The notes under the pieces were generated by a model. The model did not search any database and had not been told where the DNA came from. It worked only from the letters and a program-made list of their open reading frames with translations. Below are positions 50,301 through 62,100 of a stretch of 64,000 nucleotides of DNA, one piece after another; position 1 is the stretch's first letter; each line of letters opens with the position of its first letter. Made by a program: the position numbers and the translations under genes. The DNA comes from Spisula solida (taxonomy: Eukaryota > Mollusca > Bivalvia > Venerida > Mactridae): positions 38,878,601-38,942,600 of the forward strand of contig OX365948.1 in the NCBI GenBank assembly GCA_947247005.1. The letters run 5' to 3'.

Positions 50301-53300
50301 GATCCATAAAATACCCAGAAGTCGTGAAGTGAAGCAATCATGGTTGACTAGCATATTATCTACATTCTATGCCATTGTCTACTCTCTTCCACTTGTGTTG
50401 AAAATACGGCCAGAAATTGTAAGTATCATATATAGCAAATGTTGCGCAGAAAATGTGCTTTTTCTATTGTTGGCTCACCTGTCACTTAGTGACAAGGTGA
50501 GCTATTGTAATCACTCTTTGTCCGTGCGTGCGTCCTACCATCTGTCCGTCAACAATTCATTCAAACGACTTCTCCTCCTAAAGCACTCGTCCACTTTCAA
50601 CCAAACTTCACAGGAATGTACCTTGGGTGGTCCTTTCTAAAAATAGCTAAAAGAATTGTAATCTATAAATAACTGTGGTGGCCATGGCAATCTGATAATA
50701 GGAAAATCTTTTAAAAAATCAACCGCTGGCCAGATTTCAAAATAATTTAACAAAAATAGTTGTTGGGGGATCTTCTTACAAAATTGACATTTTTGTCTCG
50801 ATTCGTCAAAAAAACATGGCCGCCAGTGGGTGGGGCCCTGTTTTTCCCTATAATTTATTATTATATCGATAGTAAAATCTTTCAAAATCTCTCCTCTAAA
50901 AGTACTGGTTGGATTTCACTATTAATTGTTAAAGTCGTTCCTTGTGTGGTGCTTTCTAAATATAATACCTAAAAGAATTACATTCCATGCAGAACTCTGG
51001 TTGCCATGGCAACCGATAGGAAAATCTTAAAAAAAATCAACCGCTGGCCAGATTTCAAATTTTTTTACAGAAGTAGTTGTTGGGTGGCCCTCTTACAAAA
51101 TTGACATTTTTGTCATATTTCGTCAAAAACATGGCCGCCTGTATCTATAGTAACATCTTTTAAATCTTCTCTAAAAGTACTGGTTGGATTTCATGTTAAA
51201 TGGGTAACACTGTTCCTTGGGTTATCCTTTCTAAAATTAGCTAAAAGAATTATTATCCATGCAGAACTTTGGATGCCATGACAACAGTTTTCTGATTTGA
51301 CTTTTTTTTTTAAAAACTTGAAAAATATGGTTCTCCTTGATCAATGTGCACAGGTGAGCGACTTAGGGCCACAGGGCCCTCTTGTTTTAACTTTTTAAAA
51401 TGAAACAAAGTATTGAGCCTGTATTTACTTCATTGAAATCATGCTTCAGGTAGGTCAATCCATCCTAATTTGTCTGCGGTTTTTCTCTTTAATCTCTGGT
51501 TGGATTTCAAGGAAACTTGACATGTCACATAAGTATGTAGTCTAGTTGTGAATATTGGCAGTTTAAATTTTCATTTTCAATTAATTGCCCTTTGAAATGT
51601 GATTCATATGTTTTTGTCTTCACTATTTCTCTGTAATCATTGGTATTTTAAAGAATTTTCACAAAACTCAGTGCCAAGCCTAGTTGTGCAGATCAGGCTG
51701 TCAACAGCATGTTTTTTTCATATATACTTTCACTCATTTAATTCCCGTTGGAATTTTACTATTGGTTCAGATTCATCCATTATTAGCAGAGTTGTGGCCC
51801 TTGAATTGATGAAATTTTTCTAGAGTTGCTCATGAATCTTAAAGTTTTTGAGCTAAGTCGTCAAACTACATAAGATGTCAGTATGTGTAGTTGTGCATCT
51901 AGGTATTTTAATTCAGATTCATCCATTATTAGCAGTCTGAGATGTTGTCATTGAAATGATGAAATAATGCTGGTTTGCTCACCGTTGGTAGGATTGCATG
52001 TTTTTATACAAAAAGTCCAAGCGTCATGCACAAGAACCATAACTCTACCTTATGTCACTTTTGAGTTATTTCCCTTTGATTGATTTTATAAGCATTTCTA
52101 GTCAGAGGCATTACTTTGTCACTATAAGTATGAATGACAAAATTGGTATGCATGTTTCTTGCTGTGACATGAAGTGCAGTGCGCAAGAATCATAACTCTT
52201 CCTTGTGTAGTTTTTGAATGATTCCCATTTGATTGATTTTATCAGGACATAACCCAGAGCATAACTTTGTCGTTTTTAGTTAAGATGACTAGAGAACTTT
52301 TGTAAGTCTAAAATGTTGCCAAATATTGACTAGCTCTCCATGAAAAATGTGCATGTCCTCAGGCAACACATCCGGCTCGCGGAGCTTTAAAATTTATTAC
52401 TTGTTATTCTGTTTTCTCGGACTTACAGATTTTATGCAATGGACCTGGAACGTGTATACCTATATGCCTGGCAGGAATGCTGTTAAAGGTACAATTTTAA
52501 GTACAAGAAACCCTTGTTTATATTAGTCAAAAATATTAGTTACTAAGTGTAGTAGTGTTCACCTTAATAATTGGCACACATTATTATAAAATCCAATTAT
52601 ATATAATATTATTAAACACCAGTATTAAATATCAATGTTGTACTTTACTTTAATAAGTTTACTGGTAAATTTAACCTTGGAATGAAAATTCACTCTTTAA
52701 TTTAACGTTAAAGGCAGTATATACAGAATAGTACTGCAGTGTGTTGATCCCTTGGGCTGTATTACCTCAAGTTGCTTGTGTAATGTCATATCTTACGAGA
52801 TTATAGGTCGAGCGAAATGCGGTATAACGCAAGCAACGAAAGGTAAAACAGACAATTGGATCAACGCAGCTTCAGTAATATTATTCCTTTTATTATATAC
52901 CTACAAAAGTGAAAAAACATCAGCATATTTTTGGCTTATAACGCAACAACCATTTCAGGTAAGTTAGTTGTTAGCATTGTGACGTCATTGACATTGGCGT
53001 ATGTTCGGCATATTACACATTATACATACATGATACAGATTCAGAAAACCAAACATGCTTGATAAGGAAAATGTAATCAGTTGTGCTGTATTCCAATGTG
53101 TGATATGGTCTGTACTTATGACAATACATAAATAGGCATATAATAAAAATTGTGGCATATTTCATAAAAATGTTGTATATATAAAGTGTTGCTTTTCTCC
53201 TGCCTTTGAGTATACATTGTAATTGTATTTATATACACATACATGTACATTAAACAACTTGCATTAAATGAGCAACATACTGTAAACACTATGATTTTTT

Positions 53301-53688
53301 GGTGTGCTTTATTACACAAACTTACTGAATATGACTTATTTGCCAGTGAATTTTAAATTTGCAGTATAACAGTTTTTCGGGCAAATCATTGGGAACTTGG
53401 GGCTTATGAATTAGTAAGATTCATCCTAACAATCATGCAAATCTTACCAATTTTATAGCTTTACAGTACATTGCTTTTAGTGTTAATGATTTTAATCAAT
53501 AACTTTCTACATTTATTTTGTAGGTAATGTTTCGTGTGAAGATAATTTATGTAGAAAGCATTTGTCGAGTGGAGTCGCTGTCTCTCTCTGGAAAGATCCT
53601 TTATCATTTGGTAGACAGTTTGATAGTTCAATGGCCTCAGCTGGTAACTAAGTATCCGAAAGCCAAATACTTGGGTAGGATTGTGTGA
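44355..53688 (+). CDS. ALG14: ALG14, UDP-GlcNAc transferase subunit (5 exons, complete)
   Basis: Exons 44355-44505, 46357-46493, 50296-50418, 52429-52488 and 53524-53688 join in frame (phases 1,0,0,0) into 211 residues, near the usual 215 or so. ALG14 is the ER-membrane anchor that recruits ALG13. Together they add the second GlcNAc to dolichol-PP-GlcNAc in N-glycan assembly on the cytosolic face. Seen: an N-terminal membrane helix (about 4-27), GSGGHTKELL (49-58), IPRSREV, CNGPGTCIPIC (exon 4), YVESICRVESLS, and the family's typical ending in YLGRIV. Every expected block is present and in order, so identification is firm. The exon 2 donor (AAG|GTGTGC at 46494) is weak, and exon 2 sits between two MITEs (71 bp upstream, 26 bp downstream). 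The gene is head to head with PLPP. A 233-bp MITE starts 42 bp after the stop. Confidence 0.95.
45436..45746. mobile_element. MITE with CTGTAAAATCATT ends and TA TSD (ALG14 intron 1)
   Basis: Ends CTGTAAAATCATTTAAT / ATTAATGATTTTACAG with TA on both sides. The interior is rich in TTCGTGG words and their complements. The TA duplication suggests a Tc1/mariner-type origin. Confidence 0.85.
45930..46286. mobile_element. CAGGGC MITE upstream of ALG14 exon 2
   Basis: Ends CAGGGCTTTTTTTCGCTG / TAGTGAAAAAAAGCCCTG. The flanks GCTCA and GCTCG differ at one of five bases, consistent with a decayed 5-bp TSD. It ends 71 bp before the exon. Confidence 0.8.
46520..47093. mobile_element. CAGGGTGTTAA MITE with TA TSD, copy 1, carrying a nested element
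   Basis: Ends CAGGGTGTTAACAAAGTTTG / CAAACTTTTTGAACACCCTG with flanking TA. The unnested relative at 53731-53963 is 233 bp; this copy is longer because 46640-46979 is inserted in it. It starts 26 bp after the ALG14 exon 2 donor. Confidence 0.85.
46640..46979. mobile_element. Harbinger-like MITE (TTA TSD) nested in another MITE
   Basis: Starts GGCCTAAAATAAAATATTG and ends AATATTGTAAGTTCGGCC; TTA is at 46637-46639 and 46980-46982. The interior has CTACCTACCTACCC-type words. Confidence 0.78.
47391..47645. mobile_element. CAGGGCTGGTATTTATAAAG MITE, copy 1 (ALG14 intron 2)
   Basis: Ends CAGGGCTGGTATTTATAAAG and complement. The interior is almost identical in order to 54171-54431. No intact TSD. 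Confidence 0.82.
47840..47962 (-). mobile_element. Diverged tRNA-derived SINE, family 2
   Basis: GGTACCATTT-, GACTTTGGTATGA- and CACTCAAAG-type words follow the same order as the SINE at 36684-36912. The B box is decayed. Confidence 0.55.
48262..49583 (+). mobile_element. AGCTCACCTGTCAC element, copy 2, with an internal 145-bp tandem array
   Basis: Opens with the hairpin GCTCACCTGTCACAAAGTGA and a GTCCGTCGTCCGTCCG tract. It contains about nine copies of a roughly 145-bp unit (CTTGTGTAGTCACTAGAGG, TCACAATTTTGG, CTTGGTCACAATGATCAT) from 48337 to 49560, one shortened to about 123 bp at 49208-49331. Ends at a degenerate ACAGGTGAGCATCTTG. It lies in ALG14 intron 2. Confidence 0.85.
50473..51386 (+). 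mobile_element. AGCTCACCTGTCAC element, copy 3 (ALG14 intron 3)
   Basis: Opens GGCTCACCTGTCACTTAGTG, with GTCCGTGCGTGCGTCC; ends CAGGTGAGCGACTTAGGGCC and CTCTTG. The interior has three diverged units with ATCAACCGCTGGCCAGATTT and ACATGGCCGCC. A related fragment is at 61320-61920. Confidence 0.75.
51840..52370. repeat. Diverged dispersed repeat in ALG14 intron 3
   Basis: CATAACTCTACCTTATGTCA and CATAACTCTTCCTTGTGTAG, each followed by TTTGATTGATTTTAT, form two diverged units. No coding sense. Confidence 0.4.
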
Positions 53689-53730
53689 ATTATCCTGGGA
53701 AAACGTAGATTATGGAACATTTGTTGTATA

Positions 53731-53963
53731 CAGGGTGTTAAAAAAGTTCGTTCTCAATTTTTAAGTTTCAGTAGTTTATTCTTTTGAAGTCAAAAGAATG
53801 TAAAACTTTCAGGTTAAAATCAAAAGGGTTCTACCATTGTTCTAACCTTTCTGGCATTCAGTAAAGTTACCATTGTAAAAATTTAAATTGTACTCTGCGT
53901 GCAAAGGCCAGATACAATTTAGTATGAATTTAAAAATTGAGAACGAACTTTTTTAACACCCTG
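53731..53963. mobile_element. CAGGGTGTTAA MITE, copy 2 (uninterrupted), TA TSD
   Basis: Ends CAGGGTGTTAAAAAAGTTCG / CGAACTTTTTTAACACCCTG, flanked by TA. It starts 42 bp after the ALG14 stop codon, so it probably lies in the 3' UTR. Confidence 0.88.
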
Positions 53964-54170
53964 TAAATGAAGAACGTGATTTCAAGATGGTGTTTCGTGA
54001 ATCTCAAACTGCTGATGTTGCCAATAGATTGTGCTGTGCAATTTCTTGTGAACTATACTGGGCAATAGGTAATTGCTATAAAAGAATGCTCACTATTATT
54101 CCCAAATGATATTGTTTACAATGACACTAGGTTACTTTAACTTTATTTTTGGAATGTAAGCTGGGTTGAT

Positions 54171-54431
54171 ATTTTTAAAGCATCTTTGTGGAAAACTTAA
54201 ATATTTTGACTTAAGTCAAAAATGTGCAATGCACATATTTCCTGCAAATTGAAGAATAGCTCATGTTTCCTTAGTGATTATAGTAGTTCTCTAAATAATG
54301 AATAAAATCTATATAAAGAATCAATAATCTGATTGTTATTATTTAGCTAATACCGGTACACTAAAGAAAATTTTAAGATTTTAAAAAAATTCTTAGTTTT
54401 CTACTAAGATGCTTTACAAATACCGGCCCAG
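54171..54431. mobile_element. CTGGG...CCCAG MITE, copy 2 of the 47391-47645 family
   Basis: The same interior as copy 1 (AAACTTAAATATTTT, GAATAGCTCATGTTT, TTCTTAGTTTTCTACTAAGA). Flanks GTAAG and ATAAG differ at one base. Confidence 0.8.
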
Positions 54432-54475
54432 ATAAGGAAAGTTTTTGCTCTCTGCTTACTATTTACACTCTTTTT

Positions 54476-55092
54476 AGCTTGACTTTTCGAAGAAAAAAGC
54501 TATTGTCATGACAGAAGCGTCAGCGTCTGTGTGTGCCATGGTTAAGTTTATTGTCAGAGTCATTTTCTCAAAGACTATCTAAGGTATCCTCTTGAAGCTC
54601 AACATAGTTATTCACCATCACAAAGGAAGTCCATACTGACAAGGCTGGTAACCATGCACGTTACCTATATTTATGGAGTTATCTGTCCTTGTCTCGACTT
54701 TGTACATAGAAGTAGTGGCAAATTTAAACATAAACTGAATTTTCTCAAACACTTCGAGCTTTCAACTTGAAAGTCTATACACTTGTGTAATGTAATGACT
54801 ACATCTACTGACAAGAGGAAACAAATCTATGCAGCATTTTAGAAGAGTTATTCCCCTTTTCTGACTTTGAACTTTTACACAAAAATGTCAATTTCTCAAA
54901 GACTATCAAAGGTATCCACTTGATACTCAACACAGTTAGTCACCATCACAAGGGGAGTCCATATTGACAAGGCTGGTAACCCTGTTACCTATATATATTT
55001 ATGAGTAATCTGCCCTTGGTAGTCTTAGAATTTTCACTCACAGTTAGGCAAAGGTATTATCAAGTATGAGAAAGTCGAGCGTCCAGCACTCG
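54476..55092. repeat. Dispersed repeat with AGCTTGACTTTTCGAAG start
   Basis: Starts TAGCTTGACTTTTCGAAGAA and ends AAAGTCGAGCGTCCAGCA, near-complementary ends. The interior has two diverged units with TTCTCAAAGACTATC and CACCATCACAAAGGA. Confidence 0.65.
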
Positions 55093-55114
55093 TAGGCGGT
55101 GCTCTTGTTTTTTC

Positions 55115-55442
55115 CAGTCATACCTGTGATAGTGGTCATCCTAATTAAGCAACCACCTGTTTTTGGCAACCAAAATGATTAAATCCCAATTAGTTATTAG
55201 TTATGTGGCCTCCGTAGCTCAATGGTTAGTGCGCTTGCCGTCTAATCTGGAGATCCCGGTTCATATTGGGTGGGGGCACACATATATGCCTGCCATATTT
55301 CAGAATGAAGCTAAATGACAAAAAAGGCTATGCTTGGCATTTGAGAGGAGTAAATGAATTGCACTCTGTTGAACAGCAACCTGCTACTATCAGTTTTATA
55401 TTGTGTATCCAATGAACGGCTGCTTTAAACAGGTTTGACTGT
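55115..55442. mobile_element. CAGTCATACCTGT MITE interrupted by a SINE
   Basis: Left end CAGTCATACCTGT and right end ACAGGTTTGACTGT pair. The SINE at 55206-55353 lies inside. AACCACCTGTTTTTGG-type words resemble repeats near 40270-40520. Confidence 0.55.
55206..55353 (+). mobile_element. tRNA-derived SINE, family 1 copy 2
   Basis: Head GGCCTCCGTAGCTCAATGG, a weaker B box (GGTTCATATTG), body CACACATATATGCCTGCCAT and tail TATGCTTGGCATTTG, in the same order as 2085-2236. Confidence 0.75.
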
Positions 55443-55725
55443 TTATGTCTATATGATATGCTTCTCTTTTACAAATACATACATTATTGTTACAAAATAA
55501 AATCAATCTGTATTGCAAGTTTGTTCTTTTATCATTTTAGCACTAATTTTCCAAATTTTGTCAGTCATGTATATGATGGTGTGTTGATCTAACTAGATTT
55601 TCTGGCTTAAATATCCGCTTGTACTAACTAACTCTCCTGCAAGAAGCTGACAAATTCTCATCACATGAATGACATGACTGTAACTAATGCCTTGGAAGCA
55701 CATAGCATGGTCAACTAGTAGTCAG

Positions 55726-56625
55726 GTAACAAGTGAGTGCTCTATCCACTGTGCTAACTAGACAGGTAACAAGTGAGAACTATATCCACTGTGCTAACTA
55801 GACAGGTAACAAGTGAGTGCTCTATCCACTGTGCTTACTAGACAGGTAACAAGTGAGAGCTATATCCACTGTGCTAACCAGACAGGTAACAAGAGAGTGT
55901 TCTATCCACTGGCCTAACCAGACAGGTAACAAGTGAGTGCTCTATCCACTGTGCTAACAAGGCAGGTGACAAGCGAGTGTTCTATCCACTGTGCTAACAA
56001 GGCAGGTGACAAGCGAGTGTTCTATCCACTGTCCTAACCAAACAGGTAACAAGTGAGTGCTCTATCCACTGTGCTAACAAGACAGGTGACAAGCGAGTGT
56101 TCTATCCACTATGCTAACCGGACAGGTGACAAGTGAGTGCTCTATCCACTGTGCTAACAAGGCAGGTGACAAGCGAGTGTTCTATCCACTGTGCTAACCA
56201 GACAGGTGACAAGTGAGTGCTCTATCCACTGTACTACCCAGACAGGTGACAAGTGAGTGCTCTATCTACTGTCCTAACAGGACAGATAACAAGGGAGTGC
56301 TATATCCATTGTGCTAACCAGACATATAACAAGTGAGTGCTCTACTCATTGTGCTCATCTGACAGATGACAAGTGAGTGATTTATCTCTTGTGCTAACCA
56401 GACAGATGACAAGTGAGAGCTATGTCTACTGTGCTAACAAGACAGATGGCAAGTGATTGCTCTATCCATTTTGCAAACCTGACAAATCACAAGTGAGTGC
56501 TCTATCCATAGTGCTAACCCGACAGGTAAGAAGTGAGTGCTCTATCAACTGTGCTAACCAGACAGGTGACATGTGAGTGCTCGATCCACTGTGCTAACCA
56601 GACAGATAACAAGTGAGTATTGTTA
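55726..56625 (-). repeat. 40-bp minisatellite whose unit carries a tRNA A-box-like word
   Basis: About 22 copies of a 40-bp unit. On the minus strand each reads TAGCACAGTGGATAGAGCAC, then TCACTTGTTACCTGTCTGGT. TAGCACAGTGG fits the A-box pattern TRGCNNAGTGG. No B box or tRNA fold is present, so these are not tRNA genes. Copies decay after about 56280. Confidence 0.92.
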
Positions 56626-57304
56626 CATTCCAATTTAGAAATCTGTGAGTTAATGTTTTTGTGCGAATAAATTCCTACGCGCTGTAAAATGACTAAAAGT
56701 TTTTGAGGTTTGATAAAAATGTCGCTGTTAAGCAGAAGAAATTTACACTGTTTGGTTTGATAATGTTCATAATTACAGTTTAGCAACATCCTGGTATTTA
56801 ATTTTCACTATTGAAGGAACTTAGCTCCACATTTTGAACTGAACAATTCTAGAAAAATTGCTTCAAAACTTGACTTTTATGGAATAGGTCGTTTGACGGC
56901 ATCAACTTGAACAAATCGGCACCAAAACCTGATGTACAATAAATCTAATTAAGCCAAATTAACCAATAAGAAAAAATATCTAGTGCGCAATATCAAGAGA
57001 GGTTTAACTTGTTTATTTGCCATAAATATTTCATAAAGCAACCGTCAATGGCTTTCTATTACGTAAATACTTTGATAGGTAGGAAAATTACGTCATACAA
57101 AATGTTTAGTCCGATCTGTAAGGCAGCTCCTTTAAACAGGGATATACACAGAATGTATTTCCGTGCTTTTAACAACTAACTCCTGGTTTTCTCAATCAGA
57201 ATAGCTTTCCGAAATTGGTCACCGTAGTAACCAAGTAGGTTATTTCAACATAATTCATGAGAAAATTCAAAGCTAAGCTATAGTACTATTTGGGTTAATT
57301 ATTT

Positions 57305-58356
57305 CAGGGGCGGATCCAGGATTTGGCGTTAGGGGGGGCGTACATTCATGTATTGATACCCCCCCCCCTCAAGAAAATGCGCGAGCGAAGCGAGCTAGAA
57401 AATGCGCGAGCGAAGCGAGCTAGAAAAAAAATGTATCTCTGAGAAGCATTCCACACAATTTCGTTCTTTATCTTATAATATTCATTGATAAAATTATTGT
57501 GAGAGCAAGGCGAGGAAGAATATATGCATTAATTATTTGAACAGCATATCCCTCAAACTCATTCCCTACTTGAAAAAATTAACTTATAGTGGTTGTGCGA
57601 GCGTAGCGAGAAAGAAAAATGCAATTATCTATTTCAGCTTCGTACACCACATTCTTATTACCTGGTAATATTCACTGATGCAGTAATTGTCAGAATTAGA
57701 AAAAAAATCAGTGTTTGTTTGAGCAGCATACCCAAACAACTCAATGGTAAATCAAAAGCTTTCATTGAATTTACGTAGTTCTTCATCGAGCGAAGCGAGC
57801 TAGAAAAATCGTTGTTTATATGAACAGCATAGTCACGAACAAAGGCAATGTCTATCTGAGCAGCTTACCCTGCGAACTCCAGGGCTTCAGTTTTGTTTAA
57901 GTGGAAATGTGAAGTACTTGGGATTCAGCGACTAGGGAGTCCACGGGGCAGTGGCTTTCTACCTCGTGACTTTTTAAATAGAACCACGTCAGCTGCATTC
58001 TGAGGTTTCTTATTTTTAATGAAAAGGACAGGTTTATTAGAAAATAAAGCCAACTCTATTAATACATGTAGTTTATGTCTTGTCGGACATTTTTAATGTG
58101 CAAGAATCTCGGCATTTCTGTAGCCGATGTTTGGCACCATGCTACCAATCAGCCCCATATCTTGTTTTTGCATACAGCATTAAGTTCACTTTAAATTCCA
58201 TAAATTGATTATTGGTTAATTTACGCGAGCGAAGCGAGCGAAAAAAATTGCATATCAATATTGTTCTTACATCCAAAATATGAGAAATTACCTAGGCTCC
58301 GGCGATTTTAGGGGGGGCGTACGCCGGGTCCGCCCCCCCCCCCCTGGATCCGCCTA
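57305..58356. mobile_element. 1.05 kb CGGATCCAGG TIR element, 5-bp TSD
   Basis: Left end CAGGGGCGGATCCAGG and right end CCTGGATCCGCCTATG pair; TATTT flanks both sides. The interior has repeated GCGAGCGAAGCGAGC words and G/C runs near both ends (GGGGGGGCGTAC). No coding frame. Confidence 0.85.
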
Positions 58357-58470
58357 TGTATTTAAAACTTAATCAATATATATTATTTTCTTATTCTAGA
58401 GCTTTTTTAAAACCGTTTTACATGCAATAATTGTATATATCTGGAATTTTCCAAATAATCGTAAGCCTAC

Positions 58471-58478
<8 letters not shown>

Positions 58479-58502
<24 letters not shown>

Positions 58503-58503
58503 T
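58479..58503. repeat. (ATC)n microsatellite
   Basis: Eight to nine ATC/CAT repeats, followed by an imperfect unit. A second short tract (TCTA x 4-5) lies at 58787-58805. Confidence 0.9.
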
Positions 58504-59173
58504 TCATTAATCGCATCCCTCAATTTGAGTATTTTCGCGATGTGTTTAAAAACTGTTCACACACAACAGTCAGGCACTTCTATATACAGTGTTTTTGTTT
58601 TTAAAAGAAAGTTTCATGTTTTTGTACAGTTTAAAATCACGTTAAAAACGAAGCAGTTGTCTAATTCTGGAATTCTGCCAAAGCTGTCTGAAAACCTGTC
58701 CAAAGGACGATACTTGCTGGAAAGAAGCTGTGTTGGTAGGTAGATTTGGCAGTTGAGAGCTGTGTCTAGATGGTCGTAGAGGCGGGTCTATCTATCTATC
58801 TATCTTGACATACTGCCCAACTCCTCTTTCGAGTATTATTGGCAGGTGTCACCTCGACCAGTCCATGTTGAATCTTGAAGAGCATCGACAGTAAAAGTCC
58901 ATAAATTTGTCATACACCCCTCGTATCGTACTTATGTTAATCGTAGAGCACTGCCACATTCGAGGATCACCGAATCGTATAAAACAGACGAATAACCGGG
59001 TGTCCGGATACGAGATTTTAGCTAACCAAAATCGCGCGGACGAGTAACTTCCCCTTTTATCCGTTTTATTTTAAAAACAAATGACTTGTGTTAGTTATTG
59101 TAACTTTTAAGAACTTAAAACGGGACTGACGGAGGTACAACAAGTCCAGTCATTACGCATCAGATGTACTCAA

Positions 59174-62100
59174 ATGTCGGACAGTGATTCTCCAGGTAAT
59201 CGTAACTTTGGCTTCTCATATTCGGAAAAGTAATTTACTTTTTTAGTGTTTTACTGTTCAACTTCAGCAGTTTACATTATTTTCTTTTCCTGATTCCTGT
59301 ATAGTGTAACCGAAGATGATATGAAACATTCAAAATGGATAGACAAGTATAAAGCTGAATTATGACTGAACTACCATAATGCCTTGCGAGTGCTTCGGTT
59401 ATTATCGACCGTTTCTGTTTTATCAAAGGTTTAATTGTGCTTGGTTAACTCTGTATCTTTCCTTAATAACAGTTTACCATAGTACTTATTTTACCCAAAA
59501 GTAATCGTATTTCATGTAAAAACAAAAGCGAAGTGGTTTGATCATTTGAAGCCGATAGAGAACACCACAAAGATCACAAACAATAATCAAAGCAACAGAT
59601 AAGATTTTAGTCATTTGGGTATTTTCCCCCCCGAGTTTCAATTTTGTTTGGGTTTTGACAAAGGACAAGGTTCATTTATGGCTTAATTTGGCCCTGATTT
59701 TTATCGAACAATAGAAATGAATCTTCCTATAAGTCTGTCCTATGTTTCTAATAGCCTAACACTGTCTTTCAAAAATTAAGCATACTTTTCCAAATTTCCC
59801 TCGTAATATGTCGACAAATCTACTTGAAATAGGTTAAGTTTACCAAAAAATGTCATTTTTAGCCATTCTCATGGCTTTTTATGACGTAAATCCTTCCCAA
59901 AAACCATAATGGCACTCTTGCGACACTTTGATATTTTGTACATATATAAAGACTTGCAGAACACAGGTTATGTAAAAATATAAAAGTGTCGCAAGAGTGC
60001 CATCGTGGTTTTTTGGAAGGATTTACGTCGTAAATAGTCATGAAAATGACCAAAAATGACATTTTAGGCTTAACATGACATACACGTCATATTCTTGGCA
60101 GTTTTGTCAACAAGTTACAAGGGAAATTCGGATACGTATGCTTATTTTTTACACAGGAAATGTTAAGTTATTTGAACTATAGGACAGACTTACAGGAACA
60201 TGCATTTTTATTTTTTGAAAAATCACAGGGCCAAATTAAGCCATTAGTGAACCTTGCCCTTTTATTGGGTGTTTAATGAAACTCATAGCGTCAATGATCT
60301 TTTATGTACCAATTTTCACTATAACATCATTTTCTATTGTGGTATTTAAGATTGTCTCTTTCTTACTCCCTCCTCTCAAAATCTATTGGGTTTTAAGAAA
60401 ATTAATTGGGTAATTACCCCATTACGCAGCTTATCTGTAGTTCTTCATATATTATCTGACCACATTCAGGGCTCTCATTTGACCATTTTTGGGGCTGAAT
60501 ATCGGCCCCATTTCCCCCTAAATGGATATACATTTTCCCCCATTTTCTGAAAAAAATCCCCTTCAAAAAAAAACAAACAATTTTTTTTTTTTTGAAAATC
60601 AATGAAGAGTCCTTGTAAATGCTGTTCAGCCATTGCTATATATGTTGCTATAGCTTGAAATTTGCTTTTTGTTCATTTTATATGTATAACATTTATAATA
60701 GTATTGATATTTATAAAAGACAAAAGTCCCCTTTTCCTTCAAAACAACGCGAAATGCCCCTACCTGAGGGCCCCTGGCCCCAATCCCAAAAGTGTAACGA
60801 GAGCCCTGACATTAAACTGAGACTCCAAGCTTATGCACTTTCAAGCTTGATCAGTCTCAGTTTAATTCTTTCTGCAGTATGGGCAAGAGGAGATCAGTGT
60901 ATATCCCCATACTCTGGTGATAGAAAGTTATACCAAGGTACTATACAGAAGATACAACGCTCACAAACTGGACAAGTACTTGCAACTGTTAAGTTTGATG
61001 GTTATTCTTTGGATGATTCGGAAGAAGTAGATGTAAAAGAATTACAAAAAGTGACTGAAAAAAGGAACAAGACAGAAGGTTACTAGCTGTTTATAATAGC
61101 ATTGTCTACTTTCTACTTTCTATGACACTTGTTGAATAGTGCATCAGTTTTTCAAGTGTTTCTATTGTTTATTTTGCTACATTATTTAAACCGCCTCCTC
61201 AATAGCCTAGTGGTATAATTCGCTGGCTTAGAATTAGAAGGTCGTAAGTACAAAATCAATATTTTGAGAAAACAAGAAAAAACTGTCTGAAAACTACTCT
61301 TTACTTATGGAAAAACTAGCTTTTTATCCCGCCAATAAAAAACTAGCTTTTTATCCCGCCGATGAAATCAGGGGTGGTATTGAAATGGCATTGTCCATCC
61401 GTCTGTCCGTAGCCATTTCTCTGTAACTATAGCAGGTAGAATTTCATGAAACTTGAAATAAATATGAACAATCATACTGGGATAAACATAAAAAATCAAC
61501 CACTGGCCAGATTTTACAGAAATAGTTGTTGGGTGACCCTCTTACAATATTGACATTTTGGTCATGATTCGTCGAAAAACATGGCTGTCAGTAGGTGGGC
61601 CGTTTTTCGATATGTATATCTAGTAAAATCTTTAAAAAATTTCATCTCTAAAAGTACTGGTTGGATTTTATTATGAATTGGTAACGATGTTCCTTTGGTG
61701 ATCCTATAAAAAGAGCTAAAATAATTGTAATCTATAAATAACCAATTGGAAAACTTAAAAAACATAAAAAATCATAAAAAATCAACCACTTGCCAGATTC
61801 CAAAATAATTTTGCAGAAATAGTTGTTGGGTGACAAACTTACGAAATGGACATTTCTTTCATGATTCGTCAAAAAACATGGCTGCCAGTGGGTGGGGTTT
61901 ACGGTTTATTGATAAAATTTCTGTAGAGTTATTGCCCTTGATTTATTGAACAATTGTTATCCGATGGAAGCTTACATTCCAAACTGTGCAATAATACTGA
62001 GCGTGCATTCCAAACTGCGCATTTATACTGATAACCTTTAGGTGGGTGATATATCAATTCAACAAATTTGCTTGTTAAACTTAGTTTGGTTAACATGACC

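Noticed and set aside
50278..50640. 120-codon frame taken as a separate gene
   Set aside because: Only 50296-50418 is real coding (ALG14 exon 3); the rest reads through the donor into a dispersed repeat.
55726..56625. CRISPR array (regular 40-bp spacing)
   Set aside because: There are no unique spacers; the whole unit is repeated, and the host is a eukaryote.
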